A DNA stretch of 64,000 nt from 34-65-8 sp963529855 (lineage in GTDB: Bacteria > Pseudomonadota > Alphaproteobacteria > Sphingomonadales > Sphingomonadaceae), in the NCBI GenBank assembly GCA_963529855.1, contig CAURZK010000007.1, forward strand, positions 1 to 64,000, in the 5' to 3' direction. Positions 9,828-18,223 of the stretch are shown piece by piece. Every line of letters starts with the position of its first letter. The first letter of the stretch is position 1. Below the pieces are notes generated by a model that worked only from the letters and a program-made list of their open reading frames with translations, was not told where the DNA came from and did not search any database. The position numbers and the translations under genes were made by a program.

Positions 9828-11231
9828 TTGCGAGATCATTGCTTGAAGGGGTCGGGTTACTGCGTTCGAAAACGCAGGATCAGCATCGGTCATGGACGAA
9901 ACGTCATGCTCGCCATCCTGGCGGGCATTTCCGTTTCTGCACATGCCCAATCCGCTTCACAGACATCGCAACCCAATGCCACGGCGCAGGTGCCAGCTCC
10001 TGCCGACAAAAGCATGGGCATTGCTGATGCGGTGGCGATTACCGTAGCGCGCCATCCCGACATCGCGCAGGCGCTCGCCGCACAGGCGCGCGCCCGGGCA
10101 GACCTTGCCGGGGCGCGAAGCGTCTGGATGCCGTCCGTATCCTACCAGGCCAGTCTCGGCCCGAACATGTTCTCGTCCCGCCCCGGCAGCGGCCTCAACG
10201 ATAACATGCCCGGTCCGGGCGTGGCGCTGGAACAGCTGGTGTGGGATTTCGGCCGGTCGCGCGGCGAAATCGATGCTGCCGCCGCGACGGGCCGCCAGCG
10301 GGAATTCGAGCTGGAAGCAACCGCCGACCAGCTCGCGGAAACGGCTGCGCTGGCCTTCGTCGATGTCATTCGGGCGCAGACACAGGTGCGGGAGGCCGAT
10401 CGTCAGCTTGCGGAACTGCGCAGGCTGCGCGAACTGATCAGGCTGCGTACGACGGCGGGAATTTCGGACCGGTCGGACCTGCTGCTTGCCGACGTCAGGA
10501 TAGAAAGCGCGGTCGGGGATGCGATCCAGGCGGAAACTGCGCTGGTGGCGGCGAAGGCTGCACTGGCCAACCTTACCGGTGTGATGCCGGCCGCCTATGA
10601 AGATCCTGTCCCGATCCTGTCGCGGTTTCAGCCACCGGGGACCAGTCCCGATTATGATGAGCTGCCCGCCGTTGCGGCGGCAGAAGAAGCTGCCGAAGCT
10701 GCATCGGCGCGCATCGGCCAGGCCAGGGCCGAACGGTGGCCCAGGCTTGGCCTGCGGCTGGGTTACAACCGCAACAACTTCACTTACGATTCCCGCGACA
10801 ATGCATTCACCGCTCTGGTGACTGTGTCAGGCGATTTTTTCCGTGCTGGCACATCTCACCGGGTGGAGGCGGCCGAACAGGATCGCCGCGCCGCCCAGGC
10901 GGTAAGGGAATCGGTGATCCTGGACCTGCGCGGGCGTGCGCTTTCGGCTGACGCCATGGTCTCGGGCGGGCTCCGTCGCATTCAGGCCTACAGCCAGCAG
11001 GAGCAGCAGGCGATTTCGACCCGCGAGATATTCATCGAGGAATACAAGCTGGGCAAGCGCAGCCTGTTCGACCTCCTGAATGCCGAACTGGAAATCTACC
11101 GCGCGGCCAGTGCCCGCGGAATCGCTGAAACCGACGTCATGCGCGCGATGATCCAGCGCGAGGCAATTTTCGGCATGCTGCGGTCCTCACTCGGGCTCGC
11201 CGCGCGCTTCGAGCAGGAGAGCCGGCCGTGA
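9828..11231 (+). CDS. TolC-family outer membrane channel of the type I secretion system
   Basis: A 467-residue outer membrane efflux protein, the usual TolC/LapE length. A basic stretch (RKRR) and a hydrophobic segment ending AHAQ form a signal peptide, after which come long alanine-rich helices typical of the two OEP repeats (ADLAGARSVWMPSVSY; later RAERWPRLGLRLGYN). The start is taken as TTG at 9828, because the ATG at 9906 would cut off the basic n-region. It lies 62 bp after the adhesin, and its stop overlaps the GTG of the ABC gene by 4 bp, so the two are translationally coupled. It is expected to form the outer membrane exit duct for the adhesin. Function is confident; the exact start is not. 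Confidence 0.88.
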   Translation: MRDHCLKGSGYCVRKRRISIGHGRNVMLAILAGISVSAHAQSASQTSQPNATAQVPAPADKSMGIADAVAITVARHPDIAQALAAQARARADLAGARSVWMPSVSYQASLGPNMFSSRPGSGLNDNMPGPGVALEQLVWDFGRSRGEIDAAAATGRQREFELEATADQLAETAALAFVDVIRAQTQVREADRQLAELRRLRELIRLRTTAGISDRSDLLLADVRIESAVGDAIQAETALVAAKAALANLTGVMPAAYEDPVPILSRFQPPGTSPDYDELPAVAAAEEAAEAASARIGQARAERWPRLGLRLGYNRNNFTYDSRDNAFTALVTVSGDFFRAGTSHRVEAAEQDRRAAQAVRESVILDLRGRALSADAMVSGGLRRIQAYSQQEQQAISTREIFIEEYKLGKRSLFDLLNAELEIYRAASARGIAETDVMRAMIQREAIFGMLRSSLGLAARFEQESRP

Positions 11232-13387
11232 GCGAAATGCCGAACAATCGCGCCCGCTGGATCTCGGGCATCGTCGAAGTGGCTCGTGGCAAGGGCACGC
11301 AGATCACCGCGGTCGAAGTGGAGCGGCGACTGTCGCAATCGGCTCTGGGCGGCGACTGGGTCGAGACAATGGCGCACGTCGCACCGGCGATGGGATTTCG
11401 ACTGGAAATCATCGACCGATCCATCGCCGATGTGCCGGCGATGCTGCTGCCCGCCCTGGTCGAGCTGCGCAGCGGCGACGTCGCAGTGGTCCGCCACCGC
11501 AGTGCCGGCATGGTGACATGCTGGTTCGCCGATGCGGGCGAGATCGAACGCGATCTGCCGATCGAGGATTTGCTGGCGCAGGCGACCGGACGCATCGGGC
11601 TGGTCGAACCGCTCTCGACGCGCGGGGTCGATGCCCGGCTGGATGAGTTTCTTCGCCCACCGCCAAAACGCTGGCTGCGCGACGTGCTGCTGGCGGACAA
11701 GTTCGGTCACGGCCAGATCGTGCTCGCGTCGCTGTTCGGCAATATCCTGACCTTCGGCACTTCCCTGTTCGCCATGCAGGTGTGGGACCGGGTGATCCCT
11801 GCGCAGTCGATCCCGACGCTGTGGGTGCTTGCACTGGGCGTGGTGGTCGCGTTGCTGTTCGAATTCGTGCTCCGAACTGCGCGCGTGTCGCTTGCCGATC
11901 ATATCGGGAAAAAGGCGGATTTCGCGATCTCCTCGCGCTTTTACGCCCGCGCTCTCGATATCCGCAACGATGCGCGCCCGAAGTCGACCGGATCGTTCAT
12001 CGCGCAGCTGCGCGATATCGAACAGCTGCGCGAACTGCTGACCTCGACGACCGTCGCCACGCTGATCGATCTGCCGTTCGTGATCCTGTTCCTGGCACTG
12101 TTCGCCATGCTGGCAGGGCCGCTGATCTTCATCGTCCTGGCGGCGCTGGCCCTGATCATCATCCCGGGCCTGCTGCTCCAGTATCCGCTTTCGCGCCTGG
12201 CACGCGAAGGCATGCGCGAAGCGGCAATCCGCAACGCAATCCTGGTCGAATCGGTGGAGCGGGTGGAGGAGATCAAGTCGCTTCAGGCCGAATCCCGCTT
12301 CCAGTCGCTGTGGGAACGGCTCACCCTGACGGGTGCCGGCGTCGGGATCGCCCAGCGGTCGTGGATGGCACTTTACACCAACTGGACGCAGACCCTGCAG
12401 CAGCTGGCCTATACCGCGGTGCTGGTCGCGGGCGCTTTCAGCGTGCTGGCAGGCGACATGACCATGGGCGCCCTCATCGCCTGTTCGATCCTGACCAATC
12501 GCGCGATCGTGCTGTTCATGCCGATGGGGCAGCTGTTTGCCCGCTGGCAGAGCGCGAAAGTTGCGATCGCCAGTCTCAATGACCTGATCGACAAGCCGGT
12601 CGACCACGATCCCGAACGCGGGCTGGTACGACGCACCAGCTTGCAGGGGGATTTCCGGTTCGAAGGGGTGCGTTACGCCTATGACCCCGAAGGCGTGGCC
12701 GCGCTGGAGATACCGCACCTCATGATCCGCCCCGGCGAAAGCGTTGCCCTGCTGGGCCGGATCGGGGCGGGCAAGAGCACGCTGCTGCGCCTGCTTTCCG
12801 GCATGGCGCTGCCGAACGAAGGCAAGCTGCTGGTCGATGGGACGGACATCGGCCTGATCAACCCGGCCGATATACGGCGCGACGTCGGTTACATGAACCA
12901 GAACGCGCAGCTGTTTCTGGGCACGGTGCGCGAGAACCTGCTGATGGGCGCGCCCAACGCCACGGACGAGGAAATTCTCGAAGTACTCGCCATCACCGGC
13001 GGATTGCCTCTGGTGCAGAGCCAGTCTCACGGGCTCGATCTCATGCTGCACGAAGGCGGCGTCGGGCTGTCGGGTGGTCAGCGGCAGACGCTGCTGTTGG
13101 CGCGCATGTTGCTGCGGCGAACGAACGTCCTCCTGCTGGATGAACCCTCGGCGCCGATGGACGAAGCGACCGAACGTCAATTCGTCGATCGGCTCCGTCA
13201 GTGGGCCAGGGGGCGAACCCTGGTCGTCGCCACCAATCGCGCGGGCCTGCTCGATCTTGCCGATCGGGTGATAGTGATCGACGGCGGGCGTATCGCCATG
13301 GATGGCCCCAAGGCCGAGGTCATTGCCAGCCTGTCCAATCCCAAGCCGCGCCCCGTGCAGCCGGTCGTTGCTGGCGGAGAAGCATGA
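11228..13387 (+). CDS. Type I secretion ABC transporter, permease and ATPase (LapB/HlyB-like)
   Basis: A 719-residue half-transporter. The first ~130 residues resemble the C39-like substrate-docking domain of LapB/HlyB exporters and show no obvious catalytic Cys/His motif. A six-helix ABC membrane domain follows (about residues 160-440). The C-terminal ATPase has Walker A GRIGAGKST, signature LSGGQRQTLLLAR and Walker B VLLLDEPSAPMD. It would power export of the adjacent adhesin together with the HlyD-type adaptor and the TolC-like channel. The GTG start overlaps the tolC-like stop (GTGA) and its own stop overlaps the next ATG (ATGA), a tightly coupled three-gene set. The assignment to a large-adhesin exporter rests on this context. 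Confidence 0.93.
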   Translation: MSEMPNNRARWISGIVEVARGKGTQITAVEVERRLSQSALGGDWVETMAHVAPAMGFRLEIIDRSIADVPAMLLPALVELRSGDVAVVRHRSAGMVTCWFADAGEIERDLPIEDLLAQATGRIGLVEPLSTRGVDARLDEFLRPPPKRWLRDVLLADKFGHGQIVLASLFGNILTFGTSLFAMQVWDRVIPAQSIPTLWVLALGVVVALLFEFVLRTARVSLADHIGKKADFAISSRFYARALDIRNDARPKSTGSFIAQLRDIEQLRELLTSTTVATLIDLPFVILFLALFAMLAGPLIFIVLAALALIIIPGLLLQYPLSRLAREGMREAAIRNAILVESVERVEEIKSLQAESRFQSLWERLTLTGAGVGIAQRSWMALYTNWTQTLQQLAYTAVLVAGAFSVLAGDMTMGALIACSILTNRAIVLFMPMGQLFARWQSAKVAIASLNDLIDKPVDHDPERGLVRRTSLQGDFRFEGVRYAYDPEGVAALEIPHLMIRPGESVALLGRIGAGKSTLLRLLSGMALPNEGKLLVDGTDIGLINPADIRRDVGYMNQNAQLFLGTVRENLLMGAPNATDEEILEVLAITGGLPLVQSQSHGLDLMLHEGGVGLSGGQRQTLLLARMLLRRTNVLLLDEPSAPMDEATERQFVDRLRQWARGRTLVVATNRAGLLDLADRVIVIDGGRIAMDGPKAEVIASLSNPKPRPVQPVVAGGEA

Positions 13388-14574
13388 TGTTGATGCAATC
13401 GCAAACGCACCCACACGCGGTTGAACCGAAATTCGTCCGGCCGACCTGGCTGCGCTTCGGCATCATTCCGGCGGTTTGTCTGCTCGTCCTGGTCTTCCTG
13501 ACCTGGGCTGCCTTCGCCAAGCTGGACGAGGTGGCGGTAGGCGCAGGCAAGGTCACCCCCACGTCCAAGGCGCAGATCATTCAAAGCCTTGAAGGGGGCA
13601 TCGTCGACAGCATCTCGGTAAAGGAAGGCGATGTCGTCAACCCAGGGCAAAAGCTGGCGTCGCTCGATCGGGCCCGCTTCATGTCGACCGTGGGAGAAAC
13701 GGAATCCAAGGCGCTTGCACTGGAAGCGGCGGCCGCCCGGCTGCAGGCGGAGGTCACCGGCAGCGCTCCGCAATTCAGCGCTGCCGTGCGAGAAGCGCCC
13801 GGGCTCGTCGCGCGCGAAATGGCGCTGTACAATTCCCGCCGCCGCAATCTCGACGTCAATTCGGCCAGCCTCAGGGAACAGCTGACGCTGGTCCGGCGGG
13901 AACTGACGCTCACCGAACCGCTGGTCGACCTGGGCGCGGCGAGCCCGGTGGAGGTCATCCGGTTGCGGAGACAGGTCAACGAGTTGACCGGCAAGATCGA
14001 TGCGCTGCAGAACCAGTACGTCATCGATGCCAATTCCGAATACACCAAGACGATGGCCGATCTCGACATTGCCCGGCAGACGCTGGCGGGCCGGCAGGAT
14101 CAGCTCAACCGGACGGAGCTGACGTCGCCGGTTCGGGGCGTCGTCAAGAATCTCGAGATAACGACCATCGGCGGCGTCGTGCAGCCAGGCGGCGTTTTGA
14201 TGGAGATCGTTCCGATCGAGGAACAGTTGCTGATCGAAACACGCATCAGCCCGCGGGACATCGCCTTCATCCGGCCCGGTCTCGCGACCACGGTAAAGGT
14301 CACGGCTTACGATCCTTCGATCTACGGCACGATGGCAGGCGTCGTGGACCGTATTTCCCCGGATACGATCCAGGACGAAGTCGACAAGGATCAGGTTTAT
14401 TATCGGGTTTACGTCCGGACGGGCAGCTCCAGCCTCAAGACCAAGGACGGCAAGCTCCACGCGATCATGCCGGGCATGGTCGCGACCGTGGAGATCAGGA
14501 CCGGCGCGAAGACCGTGCTTCAGTATCTCATGAAGCCAATCAACAAGGCGAGCGAAGCACTGCGAGAACGATAG
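13384..14574 (+). CDS. HlyD-family membrane fusion protein of the type I secretion system
   Basis: A 396-residue periplasmic adaptor. There is one N-terminal membrane helix (FGIIPAVCLLVLVFLTWAAF), then a biotinyl-lipoyl-like half (VGAGKVTPTSKAQIIQS), a long coiled-coil hairpin (about residues 95-250) and a C-terminal beta-barrel domain (VRGVVKNLEITTIGGVV; GMVATVEIRTG). The ATG at 13384 overlaps the ABC gene stop. A second ATG lies one codon later. Family members link the inner-membrane ABC pump to the TolC channel. It completes a four-gene secretion locus with the adhesin. The reading frame is also open upstream of 13384, but that part is out-of-frame ABC-gene sequence. Confidence 0.93.
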   Translation: MMLMQSQTHPHAVEPKFVRPTWLRFGIIPAVCLLVLVFLTWAAFAKLDEVAVGAGKVTPTSKAQIIQSLEGGIVDSISVKEGDVVNPGQKLASLDRARFMSTVGETESKALALEAAAARLQAEVTGSAPQFSAAVREAPGLVAREMALYNSRRRNLDVNSASLREQLTLVRRELTLTEPLVDLGAASPVEVIRLRRQVNELTGKIDALQNQYVIDANSEYTKTMADLDIARQTLAGRQDQLNRTELTSPVRGVVKNLEITTIGGVVQPGGVLMEIVPIEEQLLIETRISPRDIAFIRPGLATTVKVTAYDPSIYGTMAGVVDRISPDTIQDEVDKDQVYYRVYVRTGSSSLKTKDGKLHAIMPGMVATVEIRTGAKTVLQYLMKPINKASEALRER

Positions 14575-14667
14575 CAACGGCCATTTTGTAAGATGATCTG
14601 TTCAATCATTATAATCATAATAAGACACCTCGACTGCCAAAAAAATAAAATCCATGACAGGGTTCGC

Positions 14668-15678
14668 ATGATCTACATAAATTCCGACGTCCTTGAAGTA
14701 TTTTCGCGTCTGGAGGATGCAAGCTATCTCAGAACGCAGGACTTATACGGCAAATCGAAGAGCGCCATCGGCAATTCCGAGCATTCCTGGGCGAAGATTG
14801 ACGACGCCACGCTGTTGCATTCGAAGGAATTCATCGCCCTTGAAGATTTTACCGTCTTCAACAGCAGGTCCGGCTTCATATGTTTCGAAATCGCCCTGCA
14901 GGGCAATTATTCCAGAACGATCGAGGACACGCAGAATTACGGAGAAGTGGGCACCGTCCTGATCAGCAATTCGGCGTCGGCAGAATATGGATTTGAGCAA
15001 GGCGGCAGTACGCGCGGGATCGTGATCTTCTGCAATCGCAGGAGTTTCATGAAGAGGTTCCAGTTGAACATCGAACGGGTTCAGGAGCGGTCCCGGCCCA
15101 TTTTTCTGAACGATCACGGATCCCTTCTTACCCTGCGTATACCCCTGTTCAGCTCCACGATGGTGGACGTCGATCAGATTTTGAACTGCAGCTTCGACGA
15201 ACCGCTGCGGTCAAGTTTCCTGTCAGCCAAGGTTACCGAAATCCTGTGCACCCTCGTCGCACAGATCAACGAGCAAGGCGCCGGTCCAAGGCTGTTTTCA
15301 CCGATTGGGTTCAAGACCCGGACGCTGGAAGCTGCCGCAGAGATTTACAGGCGGGAACTTCATAATCCGCCCACGATCGAGCGGCTCGCCGAACGCCTGG
15401 GGATCGACCAGCGCGAGTTGACCAAGGGGTTTCAGGAACTGTTCGACAAGACCCCCCACCGGTATCAGCTGCAGCAGCGCATGGAGCATGCCGAGCTGCT
15501 GCTGAACGAAGGGAGCAGGTCGATCAGTGAGGTTGGGCGGCTGGTCGGATACCAGGGCTACAGGACGTTCGCCCGGGCTTATCAGACCTATTTCGGCCGT
15601 CCGCCCGTTCCAGTTACGCAGCGAGAAGCGGATGCAGCTGCGGCTTGCGACTGCGCTGCTAGCGGCGTCGATATCTGA
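14668..15678 (+). CDS. AraC-family transcriptional regulator
   Basis: A 336-residue protein with a C-terminal AraC/XylS double helix-turn-helix (about residues 225-320: IERLAERLGIDQRELTKGF and later ISEVGRLVGYQGYRTFARAY). The N-terminal ~200 residues look like a sensor or cupin-type domain but match nothing I recognise. The ATG at 14668 is preferred over an in-frame ATG at 14593 because the upstream stretch would encode an isoleucine run, and GACAGGG precedes 14668. It lies 93 bp after the secretion genes on the same strand, so control of the adhesin locus is a reasonable guess, not shown. The gene and the ~80 bp before it are visibly AT-richer than their neighbours, a possible sign of transfer. 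Its 3' end overlaps trmB by 20 bp, tail to tail. Confidence 0.8.
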   Translation: MIYINSDVLEVFSRLEDASYLRTQDLYGKSKSAIGNSEHSWAKIDDATLLHSKEFIALEDFTVFNSRSGFICFEIALQGNYSRTIEDTQNYGEVGTVLISNSASAEYGFEQGGSTRGIVIFCNRRSFMKRFQLNIERVQERSRPIFLNDHGSLLTLRIPLFSSTMVDVDQILNCSFDEPLRSSFLSAKVTEILCTLVAQINEQGAGPRLFSPIGFKTRTLEAAAEIYRRELHNPPTIERLAERLGIDQRELTKGFQELFDKTPHRYQLQQRMEHAELLLNEGSRSISEVGRLVGYQGYRTFARAYQTYFGRPPVPVTQREADAAAACDCAASGVDI

Positions 15679-16360
15679 AGTACCAGACCTCGTGCCCATA
15701 CACGGTACGCGCCTTGGTTTCGTAGCGCGTTTCGCACCAGCCGCTGGGCCGCGTCTCCCAGGATGACCGTCCCTCGACCTGCCAGGCAAACGCATCCGTG
15801 TGGCGTTGCATTACAGCCAGGGCGTGCCGCAGATAGACCGGGTGGTCGGTGCCGAACCGGAACTCGCCGCCGGGCTTGAGCTTGGCGGCGAACATTTCGA
15901 CTGGTCCGTCATTCATCATCCGCCGCTTGGCATGCTTGTTCTTGGGCCAAGGATCGGGGTGCAGCAGGTAGAGCATGGTCAGCGAACCGTCCGGAATGCG
16001 GGCCAGCACCTCCAGCGCGTCGCCGTGATGGATGCGAACATTGCCAAGCGCGGCATCGCGGATGTGGACGAGTGCCTGGGCCACGCCGTTCACGAACGGT
16101 TCGGCGCCGATGAACCCATGGTCGGGCAGCAAGTCGGCCCGGTAGGCAAGGTGCTCCCCGCCGCCGAAGCCGATTTCGAAATGGAGCGGCCGATCGTCAC
16201 CAAACAGGCGCTGCGCGGTGACCGGACCTTCGGCAGGCACTGCGATTTGCGGCAGCAGCTTGTCGACCAGTTCCTGCTGCCCTGCACGCAGGGGCTTGCC
16301 CTGGCTGCGGCCATAGAGCCGGTTGAGTGTCGTGGGATCGCCTGCCTTGAACGCCGTCAT
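15659..16360 (-). CDS. trmB: tRNA (guanine-N7-)-methyltransferase TrmB
   Basis: A 233-residue SAM-dependent methyltransferase that makes m7G46 in the tRNA variable loop. It shows the TrmB hallmarks: the SAM-binding motif FEIGFGGGEHL (about residues 60-70), the catalytic-region signature LHPDPWPKNKHAKRR, and FGTDHPVY near the C-terminus. Length is normal. In many relatives trmB follows metK, but here the two are about 11 kb apart. It converges on the AraC gene, with 20 bp of 3' overlap. Confidence 0.95.
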   Translation of the reverse strand: MTAFKAGDPTTLNRLYGRSQGKPLRAGQQELVDKLLPQIAVPAEGPVTAQRLFGDDRPLHFEIGFGGGEHLAYRADLLPDHGFIGAEPFVNGVAQALVHIRDAALGNVRIHHGDALEVLARIPDGSLTMLYLLHPDPWPKNKHAKRRMMNDGPVEMFAAKLKPGGEFRFGTDHPVYLRHALAVMQRHTDAFAWQVEGRSSWETRPSGWCETRYETKARTVYGHEVWYFRYRRR

Positions 16361-16405
16361 GCGCGGGCCACTAGCCCGCAGTCGCCTGCAACGGAAGGCC
16401 CGTGC

Positions 16406-17170
16406 TTATCCCCACGCGCTCCAGATCGCGTAGACACTGGTGATAGTCAGCACCGCGCCGACAAGGATCAGCATCGTCTTGGCAGGCAGATGCTTGGCCG
16501 CAAAGGCACCGAAGGGGGCCGCGCATACGCCGCCGATCAGCAGCCCCAGCGTCGCGCCTGCCAGATCCGCGATCCCCAGTTGGTAGATGAAGGTCGCAGA
16601 TATCGACAGGGTCAGGAAAAACTCGACCGAACTGACCGTGCCGACGACCTTGCGCGGGTCGGTTCCCTGGATCAGCAGGTTGGATGTTACGACTGGACCC
16701 CAGCCGCCGCCGCCCGCAGCGTCGAGAAACCCGCCGACCAGGCCTAGTGGCGCCACGACCCGGGCCTCGCGAATTTTGGGCGGATACATGATTCCGCGCC
16801 ACAAGAGATAAAGCCCGATCGAGGCGAGGTAGAGCATGACGAACGGCTTCACCACGTCGCCATCAAGGTTAGACAGGAGGTACGCCCCGGTAACCCCGCC
16901 AATCACGCCGGGGATGACCAGGCGGAAGAACAGTTTGGGATCGATGTTGCGATGGAGCAGGTGGCTGATCCCCGACACGGCCGTGGTAAAGCATTCCACC
17001 ACATGGACGCGCTGCGAAGCCTGCGCCGGCGGAACCCCCATTACCCCGACCAGCAGCGTGTTGGTGATCACACCAAAGGCCATGCCCAGCGCGCCATCGA
17101 CCAGCTGGGCGGCAAATCCGATCGCGATGAACGGAAGGATTGCCGCGAGATCGACGCCTAACAGTTCCAT
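16406..17170 (-). CDS. TauE/SafE-family membrane permease
   Basis: A 254-residue polytopic protein of the sulfite exporter TauE/SafE family. It has about eight hydrophobic segments and the paired family motifs near the N-terminus (GFAAQLVDGALGMAFG) and mid-protein (GLVGGFLDAAGGGGWGPV). Family members move small organosulfur or sulfite anions across the inner membrane, but the substrate cannot be told from sequence. The ATG at 17170 is chosen; a GTG four codons upstream (17182) is also possible. No sulfur-metabolism neighbours support a specific role. Confidence 0.85.
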   Translation of the reverse strand: MELLGVDLAAILPFIAIGFAAQLVDGALGMAFGVITNTLLVGVMGVPPAQASQRVHVVECFTTAVSGISHLLHRNIDPKLFFRLVIPGVIGGVTGAYLLSNLDGDVVKPFVMLYLASIGLYLLWRGIMYPPKIREARVVAPLGLVGGFLDAAGGGGWGPVVTSNLLIQGTDPRKVVGTVSSVEFFLTLSISATFIYQLGIADLAGATLGLLIGGVCAAPFGAFAAKHLPAKTMLILVGAVLTITSVYAIWSAWG

Positions 17171-17254
17171 CCCGCGCAGCACCCTTCTTCGGTTGGCTGC
17201 GCGCAGTTAACCGCGCACCGAACCCTGCGCGAGCGGATTTTCGCTACGCCCCCT

Positions 17255-17289
17255 GAAAGAAAACGCCCGAAGCCTTTCAGCTTCGGGCG
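17255..17289 (-). terminator. Rho-independent terminator after ctrA
   Basis: On the - strand a perfect 10-bp stem (CGCCCGAAGC / GCTTCGGGCG) with a 6-nt loop is followed by TTTTCTTTC. It lies about 45 bp downstream of the ctrA stop. Confidence 0.85.
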
Positions 17290-17332
17290 CAGTCCCCACC
17301 CAGAAATTGTTGAACGCGGCTGTATGTCTGGA

Positions 17333-18028
17333 TCAGGCGGCTTCGGCCTGCGCGTCGGGATCGCGCAGCACGTAGCCGCGGCCCCAGACGGTTTCGATGT
17401 AGTTGTCGCCGCTGCACGCATGGCTGAGCTTCTTGCGCAGCTTGCAGATGAACACGTCGATGATCTTCAGTTCCGGCTCGTCCATCCCGCCGTAAAGATG
17501 GTTGAGGAACATTTCCTTGGTCAGGGTCGTGCCCTTGCGGAGCGAAAGCAGCTCCAGCATGGCATATTCCTTGCCGGTCAGATGAACCCGGGCGCCATCG
17601 ACCTCGACCGTCTTGGCATCGAGGTTCACGGCCAGCTTGCCCGTGCGGATAACCGACTGGCTGTGCCCCTTGCTGCGGCGGACCACGGCGTGGATGCGGG
17701 CAACCAGTTCCTCGCGATGGAACGGCTTGGTCACGTAATCGTCGGCGCCGAAGCCGAAGCTGCGGATCTTGGAATCCATTTCCGAAATGCCCGACAGGAT
17801 CAGCACCGGCGTCTGCACCTTGGCAACGCGGAGCTTCTTCAGCACGTCGTAACCATGCATGTCCGGCAGGTTCAGATCGAGCAGGATGATGTCGTAATCG
17901 TAAAGCTTTCCGAGGTCCAAGCCCTCTTCCCCGAGGTCCGTCGAATAGACGTTGAAACCCTCGGTCGTGAGCATGAGCTCGATCGCCTTGGCCGTGGTCG
18001 GCTCGTCCTCGATCAACAGTACACGCAT
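17333..18028 (-). CDS. ctrA: Cell-cycle response regulator CtrA
   Basis: A 231-residue OmpR-class response regulator. The receiver domain has acidic residues EDE near residues 8-10, the phospho-acceptor Asp in LLDLNLPDMHG (about residue 51) and the conserved Lys of YVTKPFH. The C-terminal winged helix contains the highly conserved CtrA run GKEYAMLELLSLRKGTTLT and continues KIIDVFICKLRKK. This region is close to the Caulobacter protein. In Alphaproteobacteria CtrA controls division, motility and, in some, replication. In sphingomonads the gene may be non-essential. The upstream region carries a CtrA-like box and a GANTC site, suggesting autoregulation and methylation-dependent timing. Confidence 0.95.
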   Translation of the reverse strand: MRVLLIEDEPTTAKAIELMLTTEGFNVYSTDLGEEGLDLGKLYDYDIILLDLNLPDMHGYDVLKKLRVAKVQTPVLILSGISEMDSKIRSFGFGADDYVTKPFHREELVARIHAVVRRSKGHSQSVIRTGKLAVNLDAKTVEVDGARVHLTGKEYAMLELLSLRKGTTLTKEMFLNHLYGGMDEPELKIIDVFICKLRKKLSHACSGDNYIETVWGRGYVLRDPDAQAEAA

Positions 18029-18121
18029 GGGTGGTCCCCCTTTGCCCCGTTACCTGCGCGGTGGCACCTTTCCCAAAAGATGCTGGCCGACGTTAACCAC
18101 ACGACGTGTGAACGGAAAAGG

Positions 18122-18156
18122 TTAATTTTCTGTAAACCGCTGATTTGCGGCGAGTC
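18122..18156 (-). promoter_or_regulatory. Candidate CtrA box plus GANTC methylation site upstream of ctrA
   Basis: Read on the - strand, TTTA-N7-TTAACC (bases 18136-18121) matches the CtrA consensus TTAA-N7-TTAAC except for one base in the first half. It lies about 95-110 bp before the ctrA start. A further TTAACC occurs on the + strand at 18093-18098. A GAGTC (GANTC, the CcrM target) sits at 18152-18156. The combination resembles the autoregulated ctrA promoters of other Alphaproteobacteria. Confidence 0.5.
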
Positions 18157-18223
18157 GTTTATCGGGGGATCCGCATTGAGGACGGGGTCCGGTGCCGGAC
18201 CGTTACCGCCCGCCGTTTAAGGC

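Noticed and set aside
11096..13414. Long - strand open frame (772 codons) opposite the ABC transporter gene
   Set aside because: It is antisense to a clear ABC transporter; composition is Gln/Arg/His-rich as expected for a high-GC shadow frame, with no motif.
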